A stretch of DNA of 64,000 nucleotides, taken from the NCBI GenBank assembly GCA_028751875.1, contig CM054162.1, positions 7,442,456 through 7,506,455 on the forward strand. The letters are read 5' to 3'. The notes under the pieces were generated by a model. That model worked only from the letters and a program-made list of their open reading frames with translations. It had not been told where the DNA came from and ran no database searches. Below are positions 25,951-37,429 of this stretch, piece after piece (position 1 is the stretch's first letter; each line of letters opens with the position of its first letter). This stretch comes from Rapana venosa (taxonomy: Eukaryota; Mollusca; Gastropoda; Neogastropoda; Muricidae). The translations under genes and the position numbers were made by a program.

Positions 25951-26560
25951 CAGACAGAGGAGTTTGGCATCGCAAAGTCCTTTCACATATAAACTTGTTG
26001 TGCTTGTTGGAAGACAGGGCTGTTTGTTGGCAACAGTTTGTTGTAACCTCCCCCCCCCACCCCTTCCCTGTCCCCCTCCCCCTAGTCATGAAAGTCTGAG
26101 AGCTTCATTGCAGACTAGGAATGCTGGTAGGTGTTGAAAGCTTCCTGCAATGCAGAACAAGACAGAGAAGCAAATGTTTTTCTTCACAGTTTGTCTTTAC
26201 CGCCTGGGCTTTATCACAGTTCTTGATTAAACCATTGTTGCTGGGGGGCAACAGCAAAGTGAGAGGCTGTATGACCAGTGGCTTTCTTTCCCACTCATGG
26301 AATAATTCCACTTTACAGGTTAGTCTTTAGTGATCGACTATGACTCTCTGACTAGGAGGCCTTACTTGCACAGTCCTTATGTGCTGCAGCCCTGGGGGCT
26401 AGTTGAACATCTCCAATGATGACTGTCCTTATGTCCACTTGGCCGAGAGAGTGGCGATGTACTGTGGGTAAGGCATCTCCACTATAATAAAACTTCTTCC
26501 CAATTTCCGAAACAGCAGCTACCTCCTCTGCTGTTTTGGAGGTCATCGTCGAACACAACG
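25951..26560. other. No recognised feature
   Basis: Relatively clean, moderately GC sequence. No protein motif or known repeat was recognised. Confidence 0.4.
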
Positions 26561-26561
26561 A

Positions 26562-26562
<1 letters not shown>

Positions 26563-26615
<53 letters not shown>

Positions 26616-26652
26616 GCACGCACGTGTGTGTGTGTGTGTGTGTGTGTTTTAG
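26563..26652. repeat. (CA)n/(TG)n inverted microsatellite
   Basis: About 45 bases of CA, a CGCACG bridge, then about 25 bases of TG. The two arms could pair as a hairpin. Confidence 0.9.
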
Positions 26653-26864
26653 GTCCCAGAAATTTTTTTGTACCCTTGCTTCCAGTTTTGCGACCCCATC
26701 CCCCCCCCCCACCCCCACACCAACCAAGTGCCTAAGTTTCCACCAATCTTACTTTACATGCATCCAATATTGTATAATTATGAACATAGAAACGTCAGGT
26801 ACTGGAACAGTATGGTAATCGCTGTTTGGAAGATTAAGGACATGAAGTACTGACGCTGTTGGTG

Positions 26865-27065
26865 TTGATTCTGCTGCCTTGTTCCTTTTCTTTCTGTCAC
26901 CTCTTTCTTGTCTACTTTTTGCCTTCTTGGTCCATTCTCCTGCCCTTTTTTTCTTTTCTAAAAAGACTTAAAAGATCACCTTTCTGTCCCACGCCGAAGT
27001 CGGATGCGCTAGGCCTAGGCCTGACTTGTCAGGCGCTCAACGGCAGTGCAACGCATGACATCTTT
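26865..27065 (+). mobile_element. SINE-like family C, partial
   Basis: Matches the family C body at 43.8-44.0 kb: CTTTCTGTCACCTCTTTCTTG near 26890, a CCCACGCC box near 26990, and GACTTGTCAGGCGCT then CGGCAGTGC near 27023-27050. It runs straight into a family A copy. Confidence 0.65.
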
Positions 27066-27280
27066 CGTGCTGACTCCACTCTCCTCAAAAGTCCTTCGGA
27101 CGAGACAATAAAACCGGGCCCCCCGGCGCGAACGCACGCAGAACGTTTTTGCGCCAAGAAAAAAACCTTTTTTCCGCTTTTCGGAAAAGTAGGCCTTTGG
27201 GGGCCCCGGGGGGAACGGATAGAAAAATTTGGGACAAAACAGCGTACACACGGGGGATTAGATGTAAAAGAAAGAAAAAA
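27066..27280 (+). mobile_element. SINE-like family A, noisy copy
   Basis: Sense plus. The CTTCGGACGAGACAATAAA module lies near 27094, then CGCTTTTCGGAAAAGTAGGCC (about 27176), then a TACACACGGGG box near 27245. The 3' tail is missing or unrecognisable. Confidence 0.7.
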
Positions 27281-28130
27281 AAAACCCAACGGTGCAAATT
27301 TTCCTTTAAACTGTGAAATAAAAAGAAGGGAATAATAAACAAATAAATAAAAAAATAAACAAAATCCCAACAACTAAAAATTTAAAAACAGCTACTGCCC
27401 AGCTCGTGGGGGGGAAAAAAAACCCAACAGTGGCCATATTTAAAAACACTTTTTTAATATTTTAACAAAGTACAATTTTACTGTTTTATGACGAAAAACA
27501 GCGAACCCACTTTTAATTTTCCCATAAATCGGTGTTTAAAACATCCTATTTTTTGGGAATGTCATGACTTGCAAAAAGACAAAGAGAGGGAAATCATGCC
27601 GCTCAAATTTTTTTTTATTTCCAAAGATTATGACTTTAATTTGACATTTTTTTAACGAACGAAAAAACCCCCGCATCTTTTTTGTTTTTAACCCCCTGGG
27701 AGAATAGCAATAATCCCAACACAGCTGGCATTTCTTTTTGGGCGCCAACGAATTTTGCGTAAATGTAAAACCACTAACTGAAATACTTTCTTATTTCGGA
27801 TATTTCTTGTTAGTCGAAAGGGCCGTTTTTTTCCTAGAAACATTTTTATATATTTTTTTTTATTATTTTTAAAGGGTCCAAATGCTGATTTTTTAAAAAA
27901 ACCCCCGGCCCAGGCATTAGGATTTGGGATGAAAGTTTTATTCAAACGGTGGGAAACGGTGTTAGCCTCCCTAAAAATTCAAAAATAATAACCAGCTTTT
28001 TCCCTAGTGTAATCTATTTTTACAAAACCATCACCAAATGTCACCCAAAAAACGGAAAGCGCCCTGATTGGGAACCAAGAGGCTTTGACTGAAAATCCCG
28101 TGATCCATAGATCAGGGTTTTTCAAATCTC
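27281..28130. other. No recognised feature
   Basis: A- and T-rich noisy sequence without a coding signal. Confidence 0.4.
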
Positions 28131-28135
28131 TGCAC

Positions 28136-28770
28136 CATCCCCATACCAAAACCTTATCAAAAACCATCCCAATCCAAACCCCAAACCCAAACCCCCTTGC
28201 CATGAAATCCCAAATGCCACCCCCCATGCCACCCCAAACCCACGCCACAGCAAAACCATAACCATCCCAAACCATACCAAACCAAACCATCCAATTAAAA
28301 CCTTTCCCAAAACCATCCCAATACCAAAACCATACCAAAACCCCCCAAACCCCTTTCCCATAAACCACCCCAAACACCACCCTAAAAAAACCCATCCCAA
28401 AACCCACATCATACCAAAACCATACCAAAACCAAAACCAAAACCATCCCCATACCTTTCCCCAAACCATACCAAACAATACCATACAAAAAACCAAACCA
28501 CCCATCCCAACCCATACCCTCCCCAAACCAACCACACCACAAAAATCCCAAACCCATACCATACCATACCATCCCATACCATCCCAATACCAAACCATCC
28601 CATCCCAAAAACCCCCCCAAACCAAAACCTTTCCCAAATACCATCCCCAGGGCCACACCTACAAAACCATGCCACACCACACCAGCCATCCCCAAACCAT
28701 ACCCTACCCCTACCCAACCCTACCGAAACCCTACCCATAATCCCAAAACCCATACGGTACCATATCACCC
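28136..28770. repeat. CCATA/CCATC/CCAAA pentamer-like satellite
   Basis: About 635 bases built from ACCATACC, ACCATCCC and ACCAAAACC words. The minus strand reads as GGTATGG repeats and yields open frames of up to 238 codons rich in Gly, Trp, Met and Val. These are repeat translations, not a gene. Confidence 0.88.
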
Positions 28771-29049
28771 CATGCCATATTTATACCCCCATAAACCCCA
28801 CGAACCCATATCATAGCATTTACCCTCATTCATTTTTCCCCCACGGCTCCAAAAATTTTTCCCACTTCAAGTTAAAAAACCACACCCCAAAAATCCCTTT
28901 CGAAAAACTAACACCGTCCATCTGAAGCCCCCCCCACCCCCCCCCCCTTTAAATGCCCAAAAAAACCAAAATCTTTTCATTCCTAAGGCTAATAAACAAA
29001 GCTGCCCCCCCCCTTTAAAAAAAAAAAAAAACCCTTTTTTATATCGAAG

Positions 29050-29330
29050 AAAATTTAAAAAAAATTTTAATTTTTTTTTTTTAAAACATCCAGTCCCCGT
29101 TTTGAAATGCGGTTTTGTCAATTCTGTCATCTGTTCCCACCGGCACACAATGTCCTACCTTACGAAAGGGCCGGAACAGTTTTAAAAACGTGTGGCAAGA
29201 TGCTGCTTTCGTTCCCCGGGGGGGGGCCTGGGTTCTCATTCCAAAGGGGATTTTTGGGGGAGAGTGGCGCACGGGAAACAACTCCGGGGAAAAACCCCCT
29301 TCTTTTGACATGTGCGAAAAATGAATGAAG
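29050..29330 (-). mobile_element. SINE-like family A, noisy copy
   Basis: Contains CATCTGTTCCCACCGGCAC (29129-29147) and CGAAAGGGCCGGAAC, then the reverse of the TTCGGATGAG module near 29235. Sense is minus. The (ATT)n tail is not clear. Confidence 0.72.
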
Positions 29331-29404
29331 GGGACGTTTTACGATATTCTGGTTAAAAAAAAAGCGCAGACCTGCCAGTGTCTCTTTTCCTTTGTCCCTG
29401 TAGG

Positions 29405-29735
29405 CTAAAGGTAAAGGTTTTCCCCAAAACCCTCAGATCGTGGGGAACGAGGCGTCAGAGACCTCACTTCTCAAGGGCCAGCATTTTAAAGGGGCGGCGC
29501 CCTTTTCCCTCCCCCACGCTCCCTTTTAAACCTTCCTGGCCCCCTAAAGAGGGAAAGGTACCCATTTCCCAGCGGGGTTGAACTAGGGGGACTGTACTGA
29601 AACCAAGGCCGAAAAGGGTTCCCCACCCAAAATTGGAAACCCACGCTCGTTCCCTGCTTAAAAAAACCCTTTGCGGGGGGAAAAAGCCGGTCCCTTTTAC
29701 CACTGAGCGCCCCCGGTCTGCCCTTTTGGAAATGT
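29405..29735 (-). mobile_element. tRNA-derived SINE-like family D
   Basis: On the minus strand an A-box-like GCTCAGTGG (29700-29708, in reverse) and a degenerate B box near 29633-29648 suggest a tRNA-derived head. The body shares GCGTCAGAGACCTCACTT (about 29451) and a GGTACCCATTTCCCAGC region with a second copy at 31.8-32.06 kb. Confidence 0.65.
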
Positions 29736-29934
29736 CCCAACTTGCAGAAGTTCAAAAAATGCACTTTTAAGTTATTGTTCTTAAAGCAGCGCTCCAGGGG
29801 TGACAAAACCATGAAAATCCCAAAAAGCATGCCCCCCTTTCCCTGGAGAAAAAGGGGGCTCCGCCATTAAAACTTCCCCAAAGAGACAGTTTGGAAAATT
29901 TTTATGCAGTCCCTTTAAAAAAACCCCTAAACGG

Positions 29935-30015
29935 GAGAGAGAGAGAGAGAGAGGGGAGAGAGAAAGAGAGAGAGAAGGGGAAAGAGAGAGAAGAGAGAGA
30001 GAAGAGAGAGAGATT
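29935..30015. repeat. (GA)n microsatellite
   Basis: GA repeats with GGGA and AAGA interruptions. Confidence 0.88.
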
Positions 30016-30785
30016 TGCTTTTTGTGTTTTTGGGGTTTGGTTCGAATGTTATGAGTAAAGTTTTAAAGGTTTTACGATTTGGGGAAAAAAGGCTTTTTTA
30101 AAAATTTGAACCCCCCAAAATAAAAAGACCCCAAAAAAACACAACAATAAAAATTAACAAAGCAAAACAGACCCCATTAAACACAAAAGCAACAAAACAC
30201 CACAACAAAAAAACCCAAAACCCCAAAACCAAAAAGCCCCACAAAACAAAAACCCCCCTACTCAAAAAACCCTCCTACCGAAAACCCCTCCCCCCCCCCC
30301 CCCCCACCCATAAAAGGGCCCAAAACTAGGGGAACCAAAAACAAAAGAAGACAAAAAAAAAAAAGCAAAAAAGCACCCAGCATTAGGCATAGCACGGGCA
30401 AAAAACTGCTTTTTGTCCAAAATTTTACAAGAGGGGAACTGACATTCCCCCCCCTCCCCCCCCCCCATTAACACCACTTTTTGTTTTGGAGTTTAAATTT
30501 GGTTTAAAAAAATGTTTATTCAGAAAGAAAAAAAAAATTTTAAAATTAAAACCATATTGTTTACGGAAAAAGCAACAACAACAAGCAAAAGCTTATAACG
30601 TACCCTAACACAAAGAAAACTTTAAAACAAAATAGATCTATTACTTTACAACTTTTAAGCCATGGTTCATAAAAACAAAATATTCGTTTAATCCCCACCC
30701 AAAAGTATGACAAACCAACTAATCCCCTTTTCCCCCAAAGTTTTGGGGGAAACCAAATTTTTTCCAACGAAAGCTTAACTAAATT
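30016..30785. other. No recognised feature
   Basis: A/C-rich, homopolymer-laden DNA with C runs near 30288-30304 and 30446-30466. No motif was found. Confidence 0.4.
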
Positions 30786-30789
30786 TGTA

Positions 30790-31065
30790 TATCACTTTAA
30801 GTCCGGCAGATTTCTCTGCGTAAAACCGGGCTCCTCTCCCCGGGGGGAGAGCGCGTCGCCACAAAGCAGCGCCCCCCAAATATTTTTTTTCTCTTTCTCT
30901 GCCCTGCAACTGTTTTTTCCTATCAGAACGACTTTTTTCTAAAAATTTTTTGGGCCAGGGACAACCTTTTTTTTTTCGGGGGTTCTCTTACGTGCGCTAA
31001 AAAATTTGTGCAACCAGGGCCCCCCTGGGTTTTTATTTTCTCATCCGAAAGACTACCCCCAGACA
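30790..31065 (-). mobile_element. SINE-like family B, noisy copy
   Basis: Reverse orientation. Contains GGCAGATTTCTCTGCGT (30804-30820), GAGAGCGCGTCGCCAC, CTATCAGAACGAC, a TTACGTGCGCTAAA box and TCTCATCCGAAAGACTA (31038-31054), the reverse of the shared module. The next 130 bases resemble the tRNA-like block at 50.0-50.1 kb. Confidence 0.75.
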
Positions 31066-31499
31066 ACACTTGGTTTCAAATGGTTTGGGGTAAAAGTTTC
31101 GGGCCCGAACGGGGTTTAAAACCACCGAAACACTTCCCGGGCCCAAAAATTTTTTGTTTTCTCGGTAAATGCAAACCCCCAAGCCCGGGCGTTTCCAAAA
31201 TTTTTTTTAATTGTTTTTAAGAATTTAGCAAACACCCCACGGAAGAAGACAAGGCAAGAAAAAACCAAATAAAGGGCCCAAACAGATGCGGGGAAAACAA
31301 ATTCCAAAAGGGAATACGTTAAAAGAAAAAAAGAAAGAAAAAAACCCCCCCAAAAAAGACAAAAACCAAAAATAGACGCATAAAAAGGGGTACATAAGAA
31401 ACTTTTAAAAGAGACAAAAGCATTTTTCCTCCGAGGGGAATCCGGGTTTTTCGTCACAATAAAAAAGCATCCCCATTTTCGGGAAATTAAAGGGCTAGA

Positions 31500-31700
31500 A
31501 ATTCCCCCATTTCATCCTTCTCTTCTTTTTCTGCCTTGTTTCCTTTTTTTTTTTTTTTTACCTGTCACCCCCCTTCTTGTTTTTTTTCCCTGCCTTTTTA
31601 GTCCTTTCTTTTGGGCCTTCCCCAACACCCCCCCCCCCCCCCCAGAAAGCCAAAAAAGAAATTTTCTCCCACGCCAAAGCCCGGAAAGCGCTGGGATATT
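31500..31700 (+). mobile_element. Possible SINE-like family C fragment
   Basis: TCTGCCTTGTTTCC, CCTGTCACC, TTCTTG and CCCACGCCAAAGCC occur in the same order as in other family C copies. Noise makes this tentative. Confidence 0.45.
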
Positions 31701-31784
31701 TTCCAGGCTTTAAAAAACGGAAGAAAAACCCTTTTTTTTTTGCCCATAGGAAAAAAAGTAAAGGGAGTCCCCACAACCTATAAG

Positions 31785-32060
31785 GCCCGTAGGGGAGGGG
31801 GCGTCAGAGACCTCACTTCCTAGGCCCAAAACAAAATTGAGGGGGGCCCCCAATCTCCTCTCCCTCGCTGCTTTACCTTCCCAACCCAAAAGAGGCAGGT
31901 ACCCTTTTTTAACAGCTGGGTGAAATGGGGGGAACTGAACTAAACCAAGGCGCGCAAACGGTATCCCATCCAACTGGAAACCACCCCTCGGGGCGTTTAA
32001 CCTTGGCGGGGGAAAAGCAAAGTGCTCCAAACCACTGAGCTACCCCGCCCCCTTTTTTTC
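31785..32060 (-). mobile_element. tRNA-derived SINE-like family D
   Basis: Minus-strand A box TAGCTCAGTGG (32032-32042) matches the tRNA A-box pattern. A degenerate B box lies near 31968-31982. The body shares GCGTCAGAGACCTCACTT with the copy at 29.4-29.7 kb. Confidence 0.68.
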
Positions 32061-34105
32061 CCCCAAAAGACAGAAAAAAAGGTTGTTTTGGAAGGGTGGC
32101 CCCACAACGCCCGACGAAGCAAAAGACATCATGAAGTTTTAAAAAAAACTAAAAGAAGTAAAACACAAACTTTCCCTGAGCTGGAGAAAGATGGGAATGT
32201 ATCCAAAAAGGAATCACCCCATGCCTAAAAGGCAAAGCATATATGGAAAAAATAAGAAAAAACTCTTTGGGCAAAAAAACCAAAAATTACATTTTTTAAA
32301 ACCCATATTAATTTTAAAAATAAAGTGACGCAAAAGTTTTTAAAAATTTAATACGTTAAAATTTATTCGGAAAAATTTGAAATTTTTTTCCGTAGACCTA
32401 GAGAAATTTTTGGGCCCGATCCCTAGTCCCACTTAAAAGTTACATTTTTCCTTTTAGTTCTAAGTTGTAAAACCCGACACGAAGGGGTAGGGGGAAATCA
32501 AAAAGGGGAAGAAAAAAGACCTAACGTAAAAAATTTTTTCTTATCGTCCTCCTTTTTCCCTGATTTTATAGTTTATCCGCTGCTGCTGCGCTGATAATGA
32601 TGAAGAACATCATCATCAAGACTTTGTTTTTTTTTAAAGTTGGAATCTTGATGGCGACGCAAAAAGCGGGAAATAAACGGCAGTGGGGGAAGCAAAAACC
32701 CAAAAACAACAAACAGCTTTTCCCCAAAAAAAAAAAAAAAAAGTCAAAATCTTTAAACCATTTAGCAAAACAGACTACTACTCTTCCAAGTTCTCTTTGG
32801 GTAAAATCCTAAAAACTCTTTTTTTTTCTCATCTCCAAAACTTTATTGGGCTTTTAAAAACAACTCCTTTGCCCCAACCCCCAGCCTGCCGAACTTTCTG
32901 CATGGTTCTTTTAAGAACAACTCTTTAAATTTGGGAAAAAACCCATTTGGCTTTGAAAGCTGAAAAAGAAATCTAAAAGTTTTTTTCTCCTATCTCTCGT
33001 GAATCACATCCAAACAGAGCACAATTGACTCAGAATCAAGTTTTTGGGTCTCTTTATTTAACCCAACCAAATTTAAAACATTTTTCATTTCCAATACAAA
33101 AAATTCCAAAAAAAAAACAAAAAAAATCCTTTTACCCAATTTCTGGATCAACACCAAAATTCTTTTGACTTTAAAACTCACTACATAAGAGCCAATCAGT
33201 TTTAAAAAGACTTCAAAAGTCCTCATAACCATAGCTCCCCCTTCCCATTTCCTTTTATTCTCTTTCCCCCTTTTTTCAGGGAATCTCCGCTTGCCTCCCC
33301 TTGGCCTCGCCTTTTCCCCACTCCCCCTTCTATCCCATCTTTTTTCCTTGAACTCCCCCGGACTGACTGACGTCCCTTTTCACTTTTCTTTTGGCCCCCT
33401 CCTCCCCCCCCACTGTCCGTCCTTTCCCACGCCCCCTTTTCCTCTCCATCTGTCCTCTCTCCTCAGACTCTCCTCCCCCCATGTGATAACATCCCCTTTA
33501 AAATAAACAGTGGGCCCGGGCCCCCCCCACTAGCCACTGGAAGGTTCTGGGAACTTAAGTAAGGCTCCGGGCCATTTCCCAACTACAAAAAACACTCCCC
33601 GGTTGCCTGAGGCCATCTGAAAATGTTAAGAACCTCTTAAATACTGTAAACTAACCATTTTCCCCAAAAGCCTAGAAAAATTTGTAGAAAACTTTTAAAA
33701 TAATTCCCGGAAACTTCCCTGACCAAACCCAAAAAACCCCTTCAAGCTAAAAGGGAACAACATTTCTTTAACCCAAAAATAAAAATCTCATCATCAAAAA
33801 AGTTCATCAATTTAAACCAAAATGCCATTCATAGCAGTCCTTTAAAAAACTTCTCAAAAAACTCGAACTGTTTGTAACATTACCCCCCCCTTTGAAAAAA
33901 TTTCCCTAAATTTTGGGTTTTATAAAACAAAAAACAAACCCGATTCAACATTGAAACTCCAAAATGGAAACATTGAAACTCCTCCAACATTGAGATTCAT
34001 AGTGGTTTCACCTTCCCCCCTTCAATTTTACACATTACCCATTTTAGTCCCCCAACTGGTTCATGGGAATTAGTTTCCCAAAAATTGGCCCTTGAGATTA
34101 TGGAT
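32061..34105. other. No recognised feature
   Basis: Noisy A- and C-rich DNA with a CT/C-rich stretch at 33240-33500. Minus-strand continuation of the Gypsy element would fall here, but no integrase core or reverse transcriptase motif could be read. Confidence 0.4.
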
Positions 34106-34109
34106 TCAT

Positions 34110-34510
34110 CTTTTTTCAATACACTTCAAAGGAAAAAATTTAGAGATTAGCACTTTTCCCCCAGAGGTTCCCCACATGTTGCCCCACAAAAAGTCCTCAA
34201 AAATCAGCATCTGTCCATCGCTTCCCTGAGGGAAACGTTGGGGAGGGGCCAAGGGAACGCATCTCTGGTACAAACCCCCCCCGGGATCAAACACGCAATC
34301 CTGCCCGGCCTCCTGCGGTCCGCACACCCCGCTGGGCCTTTCACCAACCTTTTCCCCCCGAAAGACAGTAACCAGAGCAGCACTCTGAGATCCCAAAACT
34401 TTCTGTACAAACCCCAATTTTTATCCCTCACAAAACCCCCCTCCTCGGGTCCCTTTTTCCCCCTTGGAATTTGGTTAAAGGGCTTGACCTGACTGGGCCC
34501 CGACAATTCA
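34110..34510 (-). pseudogene. H2C2 integrase zinc-binding region, Gypsy-like remnant
   Basis: On the minus strand the piece LYRKF (about 34455) precedes a stretch with CVFDPGGGLYQ (about 34275-34310) and FLWGNMWG (about 34165-34190). The spacing and residues fit the HHCC zinc-binding domain found N-terminal to retroviral-type integrases, with several of its His and Cys residues lost to frameshifts or substitution. This domain normally helps integrase bind DNA ends. Only about 300 bases separate it from the protease end, too few for reverse transcriptase and RNase H between them. Downstream similarity stops near 34110, so the integrase core is missing. Confidence 0.55.
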
Positions 34511-34799
34511 GTTTTTTCTTGGGGGGCCCCCCATTTCCTTTTAAAATTTTCCCGGGGTTTCAAATAAACTGGGCAGCACCCATTTTTTAAACTTGCTGGA
34601 AATTCCTCCCTCTTTTGTGAGAACCCTTTGGGCCCAAAGAACTCTTTCCCTTTATTTGCCTGAAAACCCCTCTATTCATTTCCAGAAGTTCAAAAATCCT
34701 TCAAAGTCCCCTTCATCACTCCTAAAAACTTCTTTTTTTTGATTTTTAAATCATCTGGGTTTGGGACCCCCTTCCTCTCCATCCATTCGGGTTTGGATC

Positions 34800-35290
34800 A
34801 ACGCAGATCTAGCACCCCATATTTCCAATGATCAAACATAAACTGGAGTAAAGGGAAACATAAAACTTCAGGGCCCTCCTACCAAAATACGGGGTGCCAC
34901 TCTGATCAAACGTAAAGGGACTTTCCACTGCCCCTGTTTCCCCGACTGGAGGAAACTATTTTTGCCCTGTTACTGGTTTTTCCCTTTAAACCCAAACCCT
35001 GCCCGACCCCAACCCCCACTCATCCATATCTCTCAGGACATCCAAAAGTCTTTCCCGAGACTCGAAAACCCCTTTTTTTTCTGGGAAAATTGACATTCTT
35101 CCTGATAAAGATCCCCGCCGCTGCACTTTTGATCACGGAAATTCTTTCCCGAAAACCAAAAAAACGACCCCCCCATATCGACTCCAAGTCATCATTGCAC
35201 GACTGTTTTTCTGGCAGAAATGGGTTTCCCCCACAAAACCCCCACACCCTAACTGGCTACCTGCCCTTGCTGCAGCTGCCCCTATGTACT
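34800..35290 (-). pseudogene. Retropepsin-like protease remnant of a Gypsy element
   Basis: Read on the minus strand. The clearest trace is LIIGN at about 34828, directly followed after one frame shift by GARSALIQTR, the way the flap-distal end of Gypsy proteases runs into the spacer in many invertebrate elements. Upstream, a frame with GGFVG (about 35245) and a KEFP..K box (about 35135) fits the protease start, but the catalytic Asp-Thr/Ser-Gly triad could not be read. The enzyme would process the Gag-Pol polyprotein. Confidence 0.5.
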
Positions 35291-35549
35291 GATGGACTGC
35301 AAACCCCCCTACACGTCTGCATTTTGGCCTCCACTCCCCGACATTCTTTATTTGGGGGTTTGAAATTCCAGAAGCCCCCCAAAGGTTTTTACATTCAACG
35401 GGCCCTTTTTCCCAAAACGAAGGGACTTAAAAAACATTTTACTTTTTTTCAGCTTCCCTCCATCTGGTTTTTCCGGGCCCCCCCTCTTCCCCCCTGAAAG
35501 GGTAGTTTTTTCTGGGGGCCCTTTGCCGGGTGCGATTTTTTTGAATTAG

Positions 35550-35900
35550 GTAACGATCTGCCGCCCTAGCCAAGTCAACAGTTTTTAAATTCTTGCTGAC
35601 GAAGAAAGACTGCCCAACCGTTGGGCAAAGGGATCAATAAAAAGCTCTTTACAATAAGGGCCTTTACAGTCCCTTCATAGTCCCTGCTTTCCTGACAACT
35701 GAAACCCCGCTTTTTAGAAAATGCTTCAAGTCTGCCAAAAAAAAGTGGGTTTCCTCTCTTCCCAAATTCAGGTTACGCACGGAAACGAAGCGGTATCCCC
35801 TTTTTTCCGTTAAGTCAAACCGGTCAGAAGAGCGACCCTTCCCCTTTTGGGAAAAAATCTTTAGCTTCTTCCCCAGACAGACCAGTGTAGACATTTTAAA
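35550..35900 (-). pseudogene. Ty3/Gypsy gag (SCAN-like) remnant
   Basis: Minus-strand frame with RFDLTEKRGYRFVS (about 35775-35820), ELG-like spacing, LADLKHFLKSG (about 35710-35745), a shifted frame with ALIVK (about 35650-35665), then LARAADRYL (about 35550-35576). This order, an RYDLT box, an F-xx-L-x-x-YL helix, LIVKEQF and an A-D-x-Y-L end, is the capsid C-terminal pattern common to gag of many aquatic-invertebrate Gypsy elements. Gag assembles the particle that packages element RNA. At least three frame breaks are present. A zinc-knuckle region is expected at 35300-35450 but is not legible. Confidence 0.7.
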
Positions 35901-36164
35901 GGGTCCCCCCTGTCAAAAACACCCCAAAATTTGAGGCCCCTCTGTCAATGCCCCACGGATTTGGTACAAAGCGTTCAAAAACCCCTAAATAACCTTTTCC
36001 GGTTTATCTTCTTCCCCTCCACAAATGCTGGCAGCTTTTTGGGGTTTTTTTTTAACTGTCAATTTTTGGGTCTTTGGGGAGAAGCCCCATACTCCCCGCT
36101 CGAGCCCTTTAAACTCCAAAATTTATGAAACCTTTGGCTTTTTCCTTTTCAATTCTTCTTTTCA

Positions 36165-36900
36165 CCCCCCTTTTTTTTTCTCTCTCAATCCTTTCCCTTT
36201 TCCCTTTTTTCTCTTTTTCCTTTTTCTTTCAAGGGCTTCCTTTGAATCCTATTTCCCGCCTTTTTCCCCCTCTCTTTCTTCTCTCTCAATCCTGTCCTGC
36301 CTTTCTCTCTCCTTTTTCTCCCCTCAAACCTATCCTGGGCCCTTTTCCCCTCTCTTTCTTCCCCAATCCTATCCCTTCCCTTTTTCCCCTCCCTTTCTTC
36401 CCCTCTTTAATCCTATTTCCGCCGTTTCCCCCTCTCCCCTTTTTTCTCTCTCAAACCTATCCTGCCTTTTTCTCTCTCTTTTCTTTTCAACCCCAATCCT
36501 ATCCTTTCCTTTTTCCCCTTTTCTTTCTTCTCTCTCAATCCTATCCTCCTTTTCCCCTCTCTCTTTCTTCTCCCCCAAACCTTCCTGCCTTTTCCCCTCT
36601 CTTTCTTCTCTCTCAATCCTATCCTGCCTTTTTTCCCCTCTCTTTCTTCCTCTCAACCTATCCTGCCTTTCTCTCTCTCTTTCTTTCTCCTCTCCAAACC
36701 TGTCCTCCTTTTTTCTCTCTCTTTTTTCTCTTTTCAACCTATCCCCGCCCTTTTTTTCTCTCTTTCTTCTCTCCAATCCTGTCCCTTTCCTTTCTCTTTC
36801 TCTTTCTTCTCTCTCAATCCTATCCTTTCCTTTTCCCCTCTCCTTTCTTCCTTTCAATCCTGCCTGCCTTTCCCCTCTCTTTCTTTTTCTTTCCCAAACG
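36165..36900. repeat. CT-rich minisatellite 1, unit about 40 bp
   Basis: Repeated units contain CTCAATCCTATCCTGCC followed by a CT-rich filler, with about 18 irregular units. Long Ser/Phe/Leu open frames through it on one strand, and Arg/Glu/Lys frames on the other, are repeat artefacts. Confidence 0.88.
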
Positions 36901-37405
36901 CTTTTTCGCCTCTCTTCTCTCTCCATGGTTTTTTCTTCTTTCTTTTTTTTTCCCCTTTTTTCTCTTTTTTAAAACGCTTCCGCCTCTCTTCCTCTCCATG
37001 GGTTTTTTTTTTCTTTCTTTTTTCCCTTTTCTTCTCTTTCAAGCGCTTCCCGCCTCTCTTCTCTCTCCATGGTTTCTCTTTTTTCTTTTTTCCCCCCCTT
37101 TCCTTTCAACGCTTCTCGCCTCTCTTCTCCCCTCCATGGTTTTCTCTTTTTTTTTTTCCCTTTTTTCTCTTTTAAGCGCTTTCCCCGCCTCTCTTCTCTC
37201 TCCATGGTTTCTCTTTTTTCTTTTCCCCCTTTTTCTCTTTCAAGCCCCTTTCTCGCCTCTCTTCTCTCTCCATGGTTTTTTCCTTTCTTTTTTTCCCCTT
37301 TTTTTCTTTTTTCAAGCCATCTCGGGCCCCTCTTTCTCCCCCCATGGTTTCTCCCTTTTTTCTTTATCCCTTTCTTTTCTTTTTAAGAGCTTCTCCCCCT
37401 CTCTT
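36900..37405. repeat. CT-rich minisatellite 2, unit about 60-65 bp
   Basis: About eight units with the sequence CGCCTCTCTTCTCTCTCCAT followed by GGTTT, a T/C filler and TTCAAGCGCTTC. This is a different unit from the adjoining minisatellite 1. Confidence 0.88.
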
Positions 37406-37429
37406 CCCTTAAAAATCCTCTCTTTTCTA

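Larger units (their letters stand above)
34106..35900 (-). mobile_element. Truncated Ty3/Gypsy-like retrotransposon
   Basis: On the minus strand gag, protease and an H2C2 zinc-binding region follow each other in order (35.9 to 34.1 kb), each frame broken. No LTR, reverse transcriptase, RNase H or integrase core is visible. The GC-rich composition differs from both flanks. Confidence 0.68.

Noticed and set aside
27979..28695. A 238-codon Gly/Trp/Val-rich minus-strand frame resembling a glycine-rich protein
   Set aside because: Produced by the CCATA-type satellite. No signal peptide or domain.
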